A DNA stretch of 64,000 nucleotides from contig JAXLRH010000006.1 in assembly GCA_046331245.1 (NCBI GenBank), positions 186,001 to 250,000 on the forward strand, read 5' to 3'. Position 1 is the first letter of the stretch; every line of letters begins with the position of its first letter. Shown in pieces: positions 1-7,746 of this stretch. Made by a program: the position numbers and the translations under genes. The notes beneath the pieces are model-generated. The model searched no databases. It worked only from the letters and a program-made list of their open reading frames with translations, and was not told the origin of the DNA. The stretch comes from SSF14 sp046331245. Lineage in GTDB: Bacteria > Actinomycetota > Acidimicrobiia > Acidimicrobiales > Microtrichaceae.

Positions 1-1
1 C

Positions 2-1078
2 CTGCCGGGCACGCTCGTGCTCGAGACGACGCACGCGACGCCCGAGGGCACGGTGGCGGTCACCGACGTGCTCGTCATGCCCGACCGGGACGGCGCGACC
101 CCGCGTCTGCTCCGTCGTGTCGAGGGCGTGGCCGGCCGTGTCCCCCTGCGAATGGAGCTGCGGATCCGATTCGGGTACGGCGAGGTGATGCCGTGGGTGC
201 GGCGGCCCGACCATCATCTCGTGGCGGTGGGCGGGCCCGACGCGGTCGTGCTGTACACCGACGTCCCGGTCCACGGCGACGGCATGGCCACCGTCGCCGA
301 CTTCGCGGTCGGCGCCGGCGAGTGCGCGTGGTTCGAGCTGGCGTGGTTCGAGTCGCATCGCCCCACCCCGCCCTCGTGCGCGGCGCCGGACAGCGGCGTC
401 GACGCTGCGATCGACGCGACGGTGCGCCGCTGGCGGGAGTGGTCCGACCGGATCGACTACGACGGGAGGTGGGCCGACGACGTGAAGGCGTCGGCCATCG
501 TGCTGAAGGGGCTGACGTACAGCCCGACGGGCGCGATCGTGGCCGCGCCGACGACGTCGCTCCCCGAGGATCCCGGAGGCGTGCGCAATTGGGACTACCG
601 CCACTGCTGGCTGCGCGACGCCACGTTCACCCTGTACGCGTTCGTGCAGGCGGGGCTCCGCGACGAGGCGCAACGCTGGCGCGACTGGCTGCTGCGAGCG
701 GTGGCCGGCGATCCGGAGGACCTGCAGATCATGTACGGGCTGGCCGGCGAGCGACGTCTGCCGGAGTTCGAGCTCGACTGGCTCCGCGGGTTCGGCGGCG
801 CGCGCCCCGTGCGCATCGGCAACGGCGCGGCCGAGCAGTTGCAGCTCGACGTCTTCGGCGAGATCGTCGACTCGCTGTACCAGGCGCGCGTCGGCGGGAT
901 GCCGGAGGACGACTACGGCGACGACCTGCAGGTCACGCTCCTCCGCCACCTCGAGCAGATCTGGCGGCAGCCCGACGAGGGGATCTGGGAGGTCCGCGGC
1001 GACCGCCAGCACTTCACCCACTCGAAGGTGATGGCGTGGGTCGCGTTCGACCGCGCCGCGAAGTCGGCGCAGCGATGA
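2..1078 (+). CDS. GH15 family glycoside hydrolase (glucoamylase/trehalase-like), 5' end outside window
   Basis: The open frame runs in from the left edge: the codons before the first GTG (position 17) already read as the family sequence LPGTLVLETT, so the true start lies outside. The visible part contains the end of the N-terminal beta domain and the start of the (alpha/alpha)6 catalytic barrel, with the block NWDYRHCWLRDATF near 589-630, typical of bacterial GH15 proteins, and HFTHSKVMAWVAFDR near 1012-1053. The family hydrolyses alpha-glucosidic bonds; actinobacterial members are often trehalases. The frame stops at TGA 1076-1078, well before the usual end, and recognisable GH15 sequence continues in other frames. 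The exact substrate cannot be decided. Confidence 0.8.
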   Translation: MPGTLVLETTHATPEGTVAVTDVLVMPDRDGATPRLLRRVEGVAGRVPLRMELRIRFGYGEVMPWVRRPDHHLVAVGGPDAVVLYTDVPVHGDGMATVADFAVGAGECAWFELAWFESHRPTPPSCAAPDSGVDAAIDATVRRWREWSDRIDYDGRWADDVKASAIVLKGLTYSPTGAIVAAPTTSLPEDPGGVRNWDYRHCWLRDATFTLYAFVQAGLRDEAQRWRDWLLRAVAGDPEDLQIMYGLAGERRLPEFELDWLRGFGGARPVRIGNGAAEQLQLDVFGEIVDSLYQARVGGMPEDDYGDDLQVTLLRHLEQIWRQPDEGIWEVRGDRQHFTHSKVMAWVAFDRAAKSAQR

Positions 1079-1640
1079 GCGCGTTCGGCAACGGCTCGAG
1101 TGGCGGAGCTCGCCGACGAGGTGCACCGCGAGGTGTGCGAGCGGGCGGTCGGCGCCGACGGCGTGTTCCGCCAGGCGTACGGCTCGACGCTCGGCGGCCG
1201 TGCTGCGCATCCCCCTCGTCGGCTTCCTCCCGCCCGAGGACCCGCAGGTGGTGGCCACGGTGGAGGCGGTCGGCGGGGCTGGCCGACGACGGGCTGATCG
1301 CCCGCTACCGGACAGCGGAGACCGACGACGGACTGCCCGAGGGCGCGTTCCTGCTCTGCTCGTTCTGGCTGGCCGACTGCCTGGGCCGTCGGCCGGACCG
1401 ACGACGCCGTCGCGTTGTACGAACGGCTGCTCGCCCTACGGAACGACGTGGGTCTGCTCGCAGAGGAGTTCGGCGTCGCCGCCAGGACGCAGCTGGAAGG
1501 CAACCCCGCAGGCGTTCTCCACGTCTCGATCATCAACACGGCGACGAACCTGTGCGAGCAGACCGTGGGCACGGCCTCCGGCGCGCTCGGCGCCCTGGGC
1601 CGGCCGCTGGCTCGACGGGCCGCCCGCGGCGGGGTCGACG
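1079..1640 (+). pseudogene. Frameshifted C-terminal third of the GH15 gene
   Basis: Conserved GH15 blocks follow one another in order but in changing frames: AFGNGSS (frame 1), VAELADEVHREVCERAVG (frame 2), LRIPLVGFLPPEDP (frame 3), GLIARYRTAETDDGLPEGAF (frame 1), YERLLALRNDVGLLAEEFG (frame 2), TPQAF (frame 3) and HVSIINTATNLCEQ (frame 2). At least six indels are needed within about 500 bp, while the blocks themselves look undamaged. That pattern fits consensus errors, or a very recent burst of indels, better than slow decay. The end point is approximate. Confidence 0.75.
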
Positions 1641-1683
1641 AACGCCGACCCCGCCTCGGGCCTGATCACGAGCCGGCCGGCGA

Positions 1684-2887
1684 TCACGGCAGCCGCTCGA
1701 TGATCATGGCGTTCGACAGGCCGCCGGCCTCGCATGACCTGCAGGCCGAACCGACCCTCGCGCTGCTCAACGTTGAGGAGCGTGCTCGTGAGCCGGGCGC
1801 CGGACGCGCCGAGCGGGTGGCCGAGGGCGATCGCCCCACCGTTGACGTTGACCCGATCGGGGTCGGCGCCGGTCTCCGCGAGCCAGGCCAGCACGACCGA
1901 GCCGAAGGCCTCGTTCACCTCGAAGAGGTCGATGTCACCGATGCCGAGGCCGGCGCGGGCCAGGAGCTTCGCCGTCGCCGGAATGATCGCCGTGAGCATG
2001 TACAGCGGGTCGTCGCCCTCGACGGTCATCGTGTGGATGCGCGCCCGCGGTCGCAGCCCGAGTTCGCGCGCCCGTGCGTCGCTGGTGACGAGCACGGCGG
2101 CGGCGCCGTCGGTGAGCTGGCTGGAGTTGGCGGCGGTCGTCGACCACTCGATCTGCGGGAACCGCTCACTCGCCCAGTCGGCCTGGAACGCCGGCCGGAG
2201 CGACGCCAGGCCCTCGACGGTGGACTCGCGGATGCCCTCGTCGGTCGTCACCAGCGTCAGCTCGCCGTCGGGCCCGACCGCCTTGAGCGGCACGATCTCG
2301 CGGTCGAAGCGGCCGCCGTCACGGGCGGCGGCGGCATTGGCCTGGGAGCGGACGGCGAACTCGTCGATCTGCGTGCGGCTCAGGTTCCACCGGGCGGCGA
2401 TCAGTTCGGACGCGATGCCCTGCGAGACGAGGCCCTCGGGATAGCGGGCGTGGAAGCGCGGACCGTCGAGGTCCTCGACCGGCCCGTTGGGCCCGAACAC
2501 CGAGGAGCCCATCGGCACCCGGCTCATCGACTCGACGCCGCTCGCCACGACGACGTCCTGGGTGCCCGACATGATCGCCTGGGCGGCGAAGTGGAGTGCC
2601 TGCTGCGACGACCCGCACTGCCGGTCGATGGTGGTGGCCGGCACCCGCTCGGGGTAGCCGGCGGCGAGCACGGCACGGCGTCCGATGTTGAGGCTCTGCT
2701 CCCCCGCCTGCGTGACGCAGCCGGCGATGACGTCGTCGATCAGCGCCGGGTCGAGGTCGTTGCGCTCGACGATCGCGCCGAGGGTGTGGGCCAGGAGGTC
2801 CACCGGGTGCGTTGCCGCCAGCGTGCCGGCGGCCCGGCCCCGACCGAGTGGGGTGCGCACCGCGTCGATGATCACTGCGTCTGCCAT
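1684..2887 (-). CDS. Acetyl-CoA acetyltransferase (thiolase), frameshift near 3' end
   Basis: Thiolase-family enzyme that condenses or cleaves acyl-CoAs (beta-oxidation or acetoacetyl-CoA metabolism). The start at 2887 (ADAVIIDAVRTPLGRG) has GGAGG just upstream. The nucleophile Cys sits in DRQCGSSQQ near residue 90, and NEAFGS and GGAIALGHPLGASGARL are intact. At about 1733 the frame breaks: adding two bases (TG) restores MCEAGGLSNAMIIERLP and a TGA at 1684-1686, giving about 401 aa. The missing bases fall in the codon of the second catalytic Cys, so if real the enzyme is dead. The neighbouring GH15 3' end carries similar lesions, so sequencing error is likely. Probably controlled by the divergent HxlR gene. 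Confidence 0.85.
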
Positions 2888-2906
2888 GGGATCCTCCAGA
2901 GGATTG

Positions 2907-2959
2907 AGTTCTTTGACAGGACTCACTCTAGGGACGACAGTTCTTTCTTGCAACTCACT
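2907..2959. promoter_or_regulatory. Twin direct repeats, probable HxlR operators in the thiolase/hxlR promoter
   Basis: AGTTCTTT-N6-ACTCACT occurs twice, at 2907-2927 and 2939-2959, exactly 32 bp apart (about three helical turns). A reverse-strand promoter for the thiolase fits here: TTGCAA (2948-2953), a 17-nt spacer and TAGAGT (2925-2930 read in reverse). The repeats overlap both elements, so bound regulator would block thiolase transcription. That HxlR is the protein bound is inference. Confidence 0.6.
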
Positions 2960-2974
2960 GGTAGGATCGGTGCC

Positions 2975-3484
2975 GTGAAGCGAACCAGCGTGAAGGACAT
3001 GAACTGCTCGGTGGCCCAGTGCCTCGAGGTGATCGGCGACTGGTGGACGATGCTCATCATCCGCGACGTGTTCCTCGGGGTCCGCCGGTTCGACGAGATC
3101 CAGGAGCGCCTCGGCATCTCCCGCAACGTGCTCACCCAGCGCCTCGACTTCCTGATCGAGCACGAGATCCTCGAACGCCGCCCGTACCAGGACAACCCGC
3201 CCCGCTACGACTACGCGCTCACGCCGCGCGGCCGCGACCTCTGGCCCGTGCTCACCGCGATGCGCCAGTGGGGCGACACCTGGGCCGCGCCCGACGGCCC
3301 GCCGGTGCAGCTGTACCACCGCCCCTGCGGCCACGTCGCCACCGCGGTCCCCACGTGCGAGCACTGCGGCGGCGCGCTCGAGCTCCACGACATCCGCGTC
3401 GTGGCCGGTCCGGGCTCAGGCGACGACGGGCCGCTCCCCGCCCGACTGCGTGACCAGGGCGAGGAACGCGGCCCCCGCGGGTGA
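2975..3484 (+). CDS. HxlR family winged-helix regulator
   Basis: 169-aa protein beginning from GTG 2975 (VKRTSVKDMNCSVAQCLEVIG). It has the HxlR signature: a Cys near the N-terminus, then GDWWTMLIIRDVFLG and RRFDEIQERLGISRNVLTQRL. The C-terminus adds a possible zinc-binding ribbon (CGH, then CEHCGG). A TAGGAT hexamer at 2962-2967 lies 7 nt before the GTG, suggesting a leaderless message. An ATG at 2999 is an alternative start. It is divergent from the thiolase, whose promoter holds two matching direct repeats. Its last 69 bp overlap the convergent LysR gene. The effector is unknown. Confidence 0.88.
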   Translation: MKRTSVKDMNCSVAQCLEVIGDWWTMLIIRDVFLGVRRFDEIQERLGISRNVLTQRLDFLIEHEILERRPYQDNPPRYDYALTPRGRDLWPVLTAMRQWGDTWAAPDGPPVQLYHRPCGHVATAVPTCEHCGGALELHDIRVVAGPGSGDDGPLPARLRDQGEERGPRG

Positions 3485-4324
3485 CAGCTCCCCCGCCCGA
3501 CAGATGACCCCGACGCGCCGTGAGATGCGCGGGAGGATCTCGGCCACGCGCACGTCGCCCGCTGCGACCATCCGGTCGGCGACGGTGCGGGGCATGATCG
3601 TGTAGCCGCCGCCCGCACCGACGATGGCGGTGATCACCTCACGGAGGTCGGTCTCGATCGCCACGTTCGGCTCGCAGCCGGCCTGCCGGAACGCCTCGTC
3701 CACCAGCCGCCGCGTCGAGGTGCCCGGCGTCGTCGTCACCAGGGGCAGCTCGGCGAGCTGGGCCAGCGACACGAGCGACCCGCGCTCGACCGAGCGGTGG
3801 TGCACCGCCACGTACTCCTGCTCGTCGAGCTCGGTGGCCACGAGTCGTCCGTCCGCGACCGCCGTGCCGCCGACGGGGAGCTCGGTGAAGCCGATCTCGC
3901 TCTCGCCGCCGAGGATCTGGTTGGCGATCGCGGAGGAGTCGTCCGGCTCGACGAGGCGCACCGTCACGTCGGGATGCAGCCGGCGGAACGCGCCGATGTA
4001 CTCGCCCACCGGCGACACCCCCAACGTGGGGATCGACACGAGGTCGAGCCGCCCGCCCGCGACGCCGCGCACCGCGTCCACCGCGGCGCGGGCGATCTCG
4101 ACGTCGTGCAGCGCCTGTCGCGCCGCGGGCAGCAGGGCACGACCGGCGGCGGTGAGCGTCACTCCCCGCCCGACGCGGTCGAAGAGGTCGACACCGAGCT
4201 CGGCCTCGAGGGTGCGGATGCCCTGCGACAGGGACGGCTGCGCGACGTGCAGCGCGGCGGCGGCCCGGGTGAAGCCGCCGTGATCCACCACGGCGACGAC
4301 GAACGACAGCTGCCGCAGATCCAT
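3416..4324 (-). CDS. LysR family transcriptional regulator
   Basis: 302 aa with a standard N-terminal winged helix (MDLRQLSFVVAVVDHGGFTRAAAALHVAQPSLSQ within about residues 1-33, in the usual LTTR order) and a C-terminal type-2 periplasmic-binding-like effector domain. A TAGTCT hexamer lies 6 nt before the ATG, so the transcript may be leaderless. It is divergent from a TSUP membrane exporter, and a canonical T-N11-A box overlaps its own start, which fits autoregulation plus control of the exporter. The substrate is probably the exported anion, but nothing in the sequence identifies it. The 3' end overlaps the HxlR gene head to tail on the opposite strand. Confidence 0.9.
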   Translation of the reverse strand: MDLRQLSFVVAVVDHGGFTRAAAALHVAQPSLSQGIRTLEAELGVDLFDRVGRGVTLTAAGRALLPAARQALHDVEIARAAVDAVRGVAGGRLDLVSIPTLGVSPVGEYIGAFRRLHPDVTVRLVEPDDSSAIANQILGGESEIGFTELPVGGTAVADGRLVATELDEQEYVAVHHRSVERGSLVSLAQLAELPLVTTTPGTSTRRLVDEAFRQAGCEPNVAIETDLREVITAIVGAGGGYTIMPRTVADRMVAAGDVRVAEILPRISRRVGVICRAGELSPAGAAFLALVTQSGGERPVVA

Positions 4325-4337
4325 AGGTTCAGACTAT
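4323..4337. promoter_or_regulatory. LysR-type T-N11-A box between lysR and the TSUP gene
   Basis: ATAG-N7-CTAT is a perfect 4-bp dyad with the LTTR spacing T-N11-A (T4324, A4336). It overlaps the LysR start codon and lies 58-72 bp before the preferred TSUP start. Assignment to this LysR rests on position and form. Confidence 0.55.
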
Positions 4338-4394
4338 CGAATGCATCGGAATGATGTCTTGGACGAATGGGTCAACGCCGCCGATGCTGTGGAC

Positions 4395-5150
4395 ATGCCC
4401 TCGATCACCCTCATCTGCGTCGCCGGCGCAGGCGTCGGCGTGCTGTACGGCCTGTTCGGCGTGGGGTCGGCCTTCGCCACCCCCCTGCTGGCGCTCATCG
4501 GCGTGCCGGGCATGGCCGCCGTCGCCGGCCCACTGCCGGCGCTGCTCCCCGGGTCGATGACCGGCGCATGGTCGTACTCCCGTGAGGGCAAGGTCGACTG
4601 GTGGGTGGCCAAGCACACGATCGCCGGCGCGCTGCCGGCGGCGATCTGCGGGGCGATCGTCAGCCACTGGGTGAGCGGCCCGGCGCTGGTCGCCGGATCG
4701 GGCGCCGTGCTCCTGGGCATCGGCCTCCGGGTGCTGCGTCCCGTCGCCACCGATCGCCGGGACCCGTGGGCCAACGATCATCCGGTCCTGCTCACGGCCT
4801 CCGCCGTGGCCGTCGGGTTCTTCTCGGGCCTGCTCGCGAACGGCGGCGGCTTCCTGCTCGTGCCGCTCTTCCTGCTCATGGTGGGGCTCGACATGGGACG
4901 CGCCACCGGCACCAGCCTCGTCGTGGCCTCGGTTCTCACGATCCCCACGCTCGTCACCCACGCGCTGATCGGCGACATCGACTGGCTGGTCGCGGCGGTG
5001 TTCGCCCTGGGCCTGGTGCCCGGCGCCCGCGTCGGAGCGCTCGTCTCCCGTCGTTTCGCCACCGACCGCCTGCGCTCCCTGTTCGGGCTGCTGCTCGTCG
5101 TGTTCGCGGTGTGGTTCCTCGCCCGCGAGATTCCTCAGCTCATCTCGTAG
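4395..5150 (+). CDS. TSUP (TauE/SafE) family membrane transporter
   Basis: About 251 aa of almost entirely hydrophobic sequence with two related halves, as in TSUP anion exporters (sulfite, sulfoacetate and other organic acids). The repeat motifs LYGLFGVGSAFATP (first half) and GFFSGLLANGGGFLLVP (second half) are visible. The start at ATG 4395 is preferred because the first membrane segment begins there. An in-frame ATG at 4341 would add 18 hydrophilic residues and overlap the LysR operator. It is probably regulated by the divergent LysR gene. The 3' end overlaps the convergent pirin gene by 11 bp. Confidence 0.82.
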   Translation: MPSITLICVAGAGVGVLYGLFGVGSAFATPLLALIGVPGMAAVAGPLPALLPGSMTGAWSYSREGKVDWWVAKHTIAGALPAAICGAIVSHWVSGPALVAGSGAVLLGIGLRVLRPVATDRRDPWANDHPVLLTASAVAVGFFSGLLANGGGFLLVPLFLLMVGLDMGRATGTSLVVASVLTIPTLVTHALIGDIDWLVAAVFALGLVPGARVGALVSRRFATDRLRSLFGLLLVVFAVWFLAREIPQLIS

Positions 5151-6000
5151 GGGCGGGGATCCGGGCGAGCGGCGAGCGCACCTCGCCGAAGCGACCGGAG
5201 CCCACGTCGGCCCAGTCGGCGTAGGCCTGGTCGAGCTCGACGCGGCTGCGGGCCACGAAGTTCCACGACATCAGGATCTCGCCGTCGAACGGCGCTCCAC
5301 CGAGGAGCAGCACGCGTGCCGGGCCGGCGCCCGATGCCGGCACGCCGAGGCGCACCGACGACCGACCCGGTGCGAGATAGGCGGTCGTGCCGGGCTCGAC
5401 CCGGACGCCGTCGACCTCGACCGCCTCCCGGGGCACCAGCACGCCGTGCTCGAACGCCGGGTCGAGCGGCACCTCGATGACCGCTCGCACGGTCAGGTCG
5501 ACGCCGACGATCGCCGTGTCGGCCCGTGCCGGCGACGTGGCGCCGCCGAACGAGCCGAGCAGCACGTGCCCGTCCCCGCCCGGAAGCGCCACCTCGGGCA
5601 GCGACGCGTGATGTTCAAACCGCGGGTCGCCCGAACGGGTCGAGTCCGGGAGAGCGACCCACAGCTGCATGCCGTGCAGCGCGCCGGAGGCGCCAAACGG
5701 GCTCTGCTCCGCGTGGGCGATGCCATGGCCGGCCGTCATCAGGTTGAGCTGACCGGGCCGGATGAGCTGCTCGCTGCCGAGGCTGTCGGTGTGGAGCGCC
5801 TCGCCGTCGAACAGCCAGGTGACCGTCTGCAACCCGATGTGCGGATGGGGCCCGACCGCCATCGCCGCCTCGTCGACGTCGGCAGGGCCGAAGTGGTCGG
5901 CGAAGCACCACGCGCCGATCGTGCGGTGGGCGCGCTTGGGTAGGAGCCGAACGACATCACCACCGCCGACCGTGGCACGGTTGCCGACCAGGATCTCCAT
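5140..6000 (-). CDS. Pirin family protein (second of a tandem pair)
   Basis: 286-aa bicupin protein. The N-terminal cupin carries the pirin metal-binding pattern GPHPHIGLQTVTWLFDG, a His in ALHTDSLG and MTAGHGIAHAEQ. Pirins bind Fe(II); some act as quercetin dioxygenases and others as redox-sensing coregulators. The start codon shares one base with the stop of the upstream pirin (TGATG), so the two are translationally coupled. The two proteins are clearly related but diverged (LNLMTAGHGIAHAE here against TQWMTAGGGILHIE). The actual reaction is unknown. Confidence 0.88.
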   Translation of the reverse strand: MEILVGNRATVGGGDVVRLLPKRAHRTIGAWCFADHFGPADVDEAAMAVGPHPHIGLQTVTWLFDGEALHTDSLGSEQLIRPGQLNLMTAGHGIAHAEQSPFGASGALHGMQLWVALPDSTRSGDPRFEHHASLPEVALPGGDGHVLLGSFGGATSPARADTAIVGVDLTVRAVIEVPLDPAFEHGVLVPREAVEVDGVRVEPGTTAYLAPGRSSVRLGVPASGAGPARVLLLGGAPFDGEILMSWNFVARSRVELDQAYADWADVGSGRFGEVRSPLARIPAPTR

Positions 6001-6962
6001 CAGCCGCGGCGGGGCCGGTAGGGGTGCAGGCCGTCGGCCGGCACGAGGCCGAGCTTGCCCTCGTTGAAGTCGGTGATCGCCTGGTCGATCTCGGCGCGGG
6101 TGTTCATCACGAACGGGCCGTACTGGGCGATCGGCTCGCGGATCGGCTGGCCGCCGAGTAGCAGCACGTCCATCGGTTCGGCGGCGCCGCCCGTGATCGT
6201 GAGCAGGTCGCCGGCGCCGAACACCGCGAGCTGGCCCGTGGTGATCGGGCGCCGATCGGCGCCCACGGAGCCGCTGCCCGCCAGCACGTAGGCCAACGCG
6301 TTGAAGCCCGGGTTCCACGGCACCTGCAGCTGGGCGCCGGGCGCCAGCGTCACGTGCGACACGGTGATCGGCGTGTGCGTGCCGCCCGGGCCGCGGTGGC
6401 CGTCGATGTCGCCGGCGATCAGCCGGACGAGCGCCCCACCGTCGGGCGACGAGAGCAGCGTCACGAGATCGGCCTCGAGGTTCTGGTACGCCGGGGCGAT
6501 CATCTTGTCCTTCGCCGGCAGGTTCACCCACAGCTGCACGCCGTGGAAGAGGCCGCCGCTGATCACGAGCTCCTCGGGCGGGGTCTCGATGTGGAGGATG
6601 CCGCCGCCGGCCGTCATCCACTGCGTGGCGCCGTTGGCGATGGTGCCGCCGCCACCGTGGGAGTCCTGGTGCAGGAACGTGCCGTCGATGATGTAGGTGA
6701 CGGTCTCGAAGCCGCGGTGCGGATGCCAGTCGGTGCCCCGCGGCTCGAAGGGCGCGTAGTCCACCTCACCCATCTGGTCCATGTGGATGAACGGGTCGAG
6801 GGCCTCGGGGCGCACGCCGGCGAACGCGCGGCGCACGGGGAAGCCCTCGCCCTCGAAGCCGCCGGGAGCGGTGGTGACCGAGCTCACCGGGCGGTCGATC
6901 GCCGTGGGCGCGGGAGTGGAGATCTTGGGAAGGGTGAGGGTGTCGGCGGTGACAGCAGGCAT
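6000..6962 (-). CDS. Pirin family protein (first of a tandem pair)
   Basis: 320 aa from ATG 6962 (MPAVTADTLTLPKIS), with a purine-rich CAGGAA upstream. The cupin motif is complete: DWHPHRGFETVTYIIDG, FLHQDSHGGG and GGGILHIETPPEE supply the three His and one Glu metal ligands. The C-terminal pirin domain contains PIAQYGPFVMNTRAEIDQAI. It leads a two-gene operon with the next pirin, whose start overlaps its stop. The divergent neighbour is an alpha/beta hydrolase, and a TTGC-N4-GCAA palindrome lies between them. Enzymatic versus regulatory function cannot be decided from sequence. Confidence 0.9.
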   Translation of the reverse strand: MPAVTADTLTLPKISTPAPTAIDRPVSSVTTAPGGFEGEGFPVRRAFAGVRPEALDPFIHMDQMGEVDYAPFEPRGTDWHPHRGFETVTYIIDGTFLHQDSHGGGGTIANGATQWMTAGGGILHIETPPEELVISGGLFHGVQLWVNLPAKDKMIAPAYQNLEADLVTLLSSPDGGALVRLIAGDIDGHRGPGGTHTPITVSHVTLAPGAQLQVPWNPGFNALAYVLAGSGSVGADRRPITTGQLAVFGAGDLLTITGGAAEPMDVLLLGGQPIREPIAQYGPFVMNTRAEIDQAITDFNEGKLGLVPADGLHPYRPRRG

Positions 6963-7004
6963 GGGAGGCTCGTTCCTGTTCGCCCAGTCCGGAGTCCGGG
7001 TAGT

Positions 7005-7018
7005 TGCGATTGCAATCG
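7005..7018. promoter_or_regulatory. Palindrome between the pirin pair and the lipid operon
   Basis: CGATTGCAATCG (7007-7018) is a perfect 12-bp palindrome and overlaps the looser dyad TTGC-GATT-GCAA (starting at 7004-7005). The half-site resembles the one at the ClC/MarR junction near 31.4 kb. It is a possible operator for either divergent unit; no regulator gene is adjacent. Confidence 0.35.
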
Positions 7019-7083
7019 TCTTGAACCGGCGTGGGCACCGCTTTGTTCCAATCCGAGCCGGCGGCCCGCTCCGAACGACCGAC

Positions 7084-7746
7084 ATGTCATCCGCCGACGC
7101 CACTCATCGACTGGAGCACTGGCCTGCCGACAGTACCCCCGCCGGCGCCGTGCTGGCGTTGCACGGCGGCCGTGTCGCCGGGCACCGACCCGTCGGCCGC
7201 CTCGACCTTCCGGTCCTGCGGATGCGTTGCCTGGCGCGCGCCGTGCACGCCCGCGTCGCGCCCGCCGGCGTGTCGACGTGGGTGCTCCGCTTCGACGTGC
7301 AGGGATGGAACGGCGACGAGGCCTCCCCCGTCGACGACGCGCGACGGGCGATCGAGCACATCACCGCCACCGAGGACGTGCCCGTCGTGCTCCTCGGACA
7401 CTCGATGGGCGCCCGCACCGCGCTGCGAGTGGCCGGCGAACCGGGCGTGTGCGGCGTGGTCGCCCTCGCCCCCTGGCTCCCCCGCGACGAGCCGATGGGC
7501 GACCTCGTCGACCGACGCCTGCTCGTCGCCCACGGCACCGCCGACCGCACCACCGACCCCCGCCTCTCGCGCATCTACGCCTCGCGTGCGTGGGGCGTCG
7601 CCGCCAGCGTCCGGCACGTCGACGTGGAACGCGACGGGCACGCGATGCTCCGCCGGCCCGGCCTCTGGAACGATCTGGCCGCCGACGCGACCCTCGACAT
7701 GCTCGGCCTGGGCGCCGCGCCCGGCCGACGTGAGGCCTCACGATGA
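7084..7746 (+). CDS. Small alpha/beta hydrolase, first gene of lipid-modification operon
   Basis: 220 aa. The nucleophile elbow is LLGHSMGARTAL (Ser near residue 103), followed by LVAHGTADRTTDP (candidate acid) and VERDGHAM (candidate His), giving a full Ser-Asp-His triad for an esterase/lipase-like enzyme. The start at ATG 7084 is chosen because the longer open frame upstream lacks family resemblance. Its TGA overlaps the ATG of the FAD oxidoreductase (ATGA), so it is coupled to the four following genes. It may release or transfer acyl chains for the downstream enzymes, which is inference from context. Confidence 0.75.
   Translation: MSSADATHRLEHWPADSTPAGAVLALHGGRVAGHRPVGRLDLPVLRMRCLARAVHARVAPAGVSTWVLRFDVQGWNGDEASPVDDARRAIEHITATEDVPVVLLGHSMGARTALRVAGEPGVCGVVALAPWLPRDEPMGDLVDRRLLVAHGTADRTTDPRLSRIYASRAWGVAASVRHVDVERDGHAMLRRPGLWNDLAADATLDMLGLGAAPGRREASR

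Noticed and set aside
193..1665. Long plus-strand frame of 490 codons rich in Arg/Gly/Ala
   Set aside because: Shadow of the GH15 gene in another frame; only its short piece around 1275-1385 carries real GH15 sequence.
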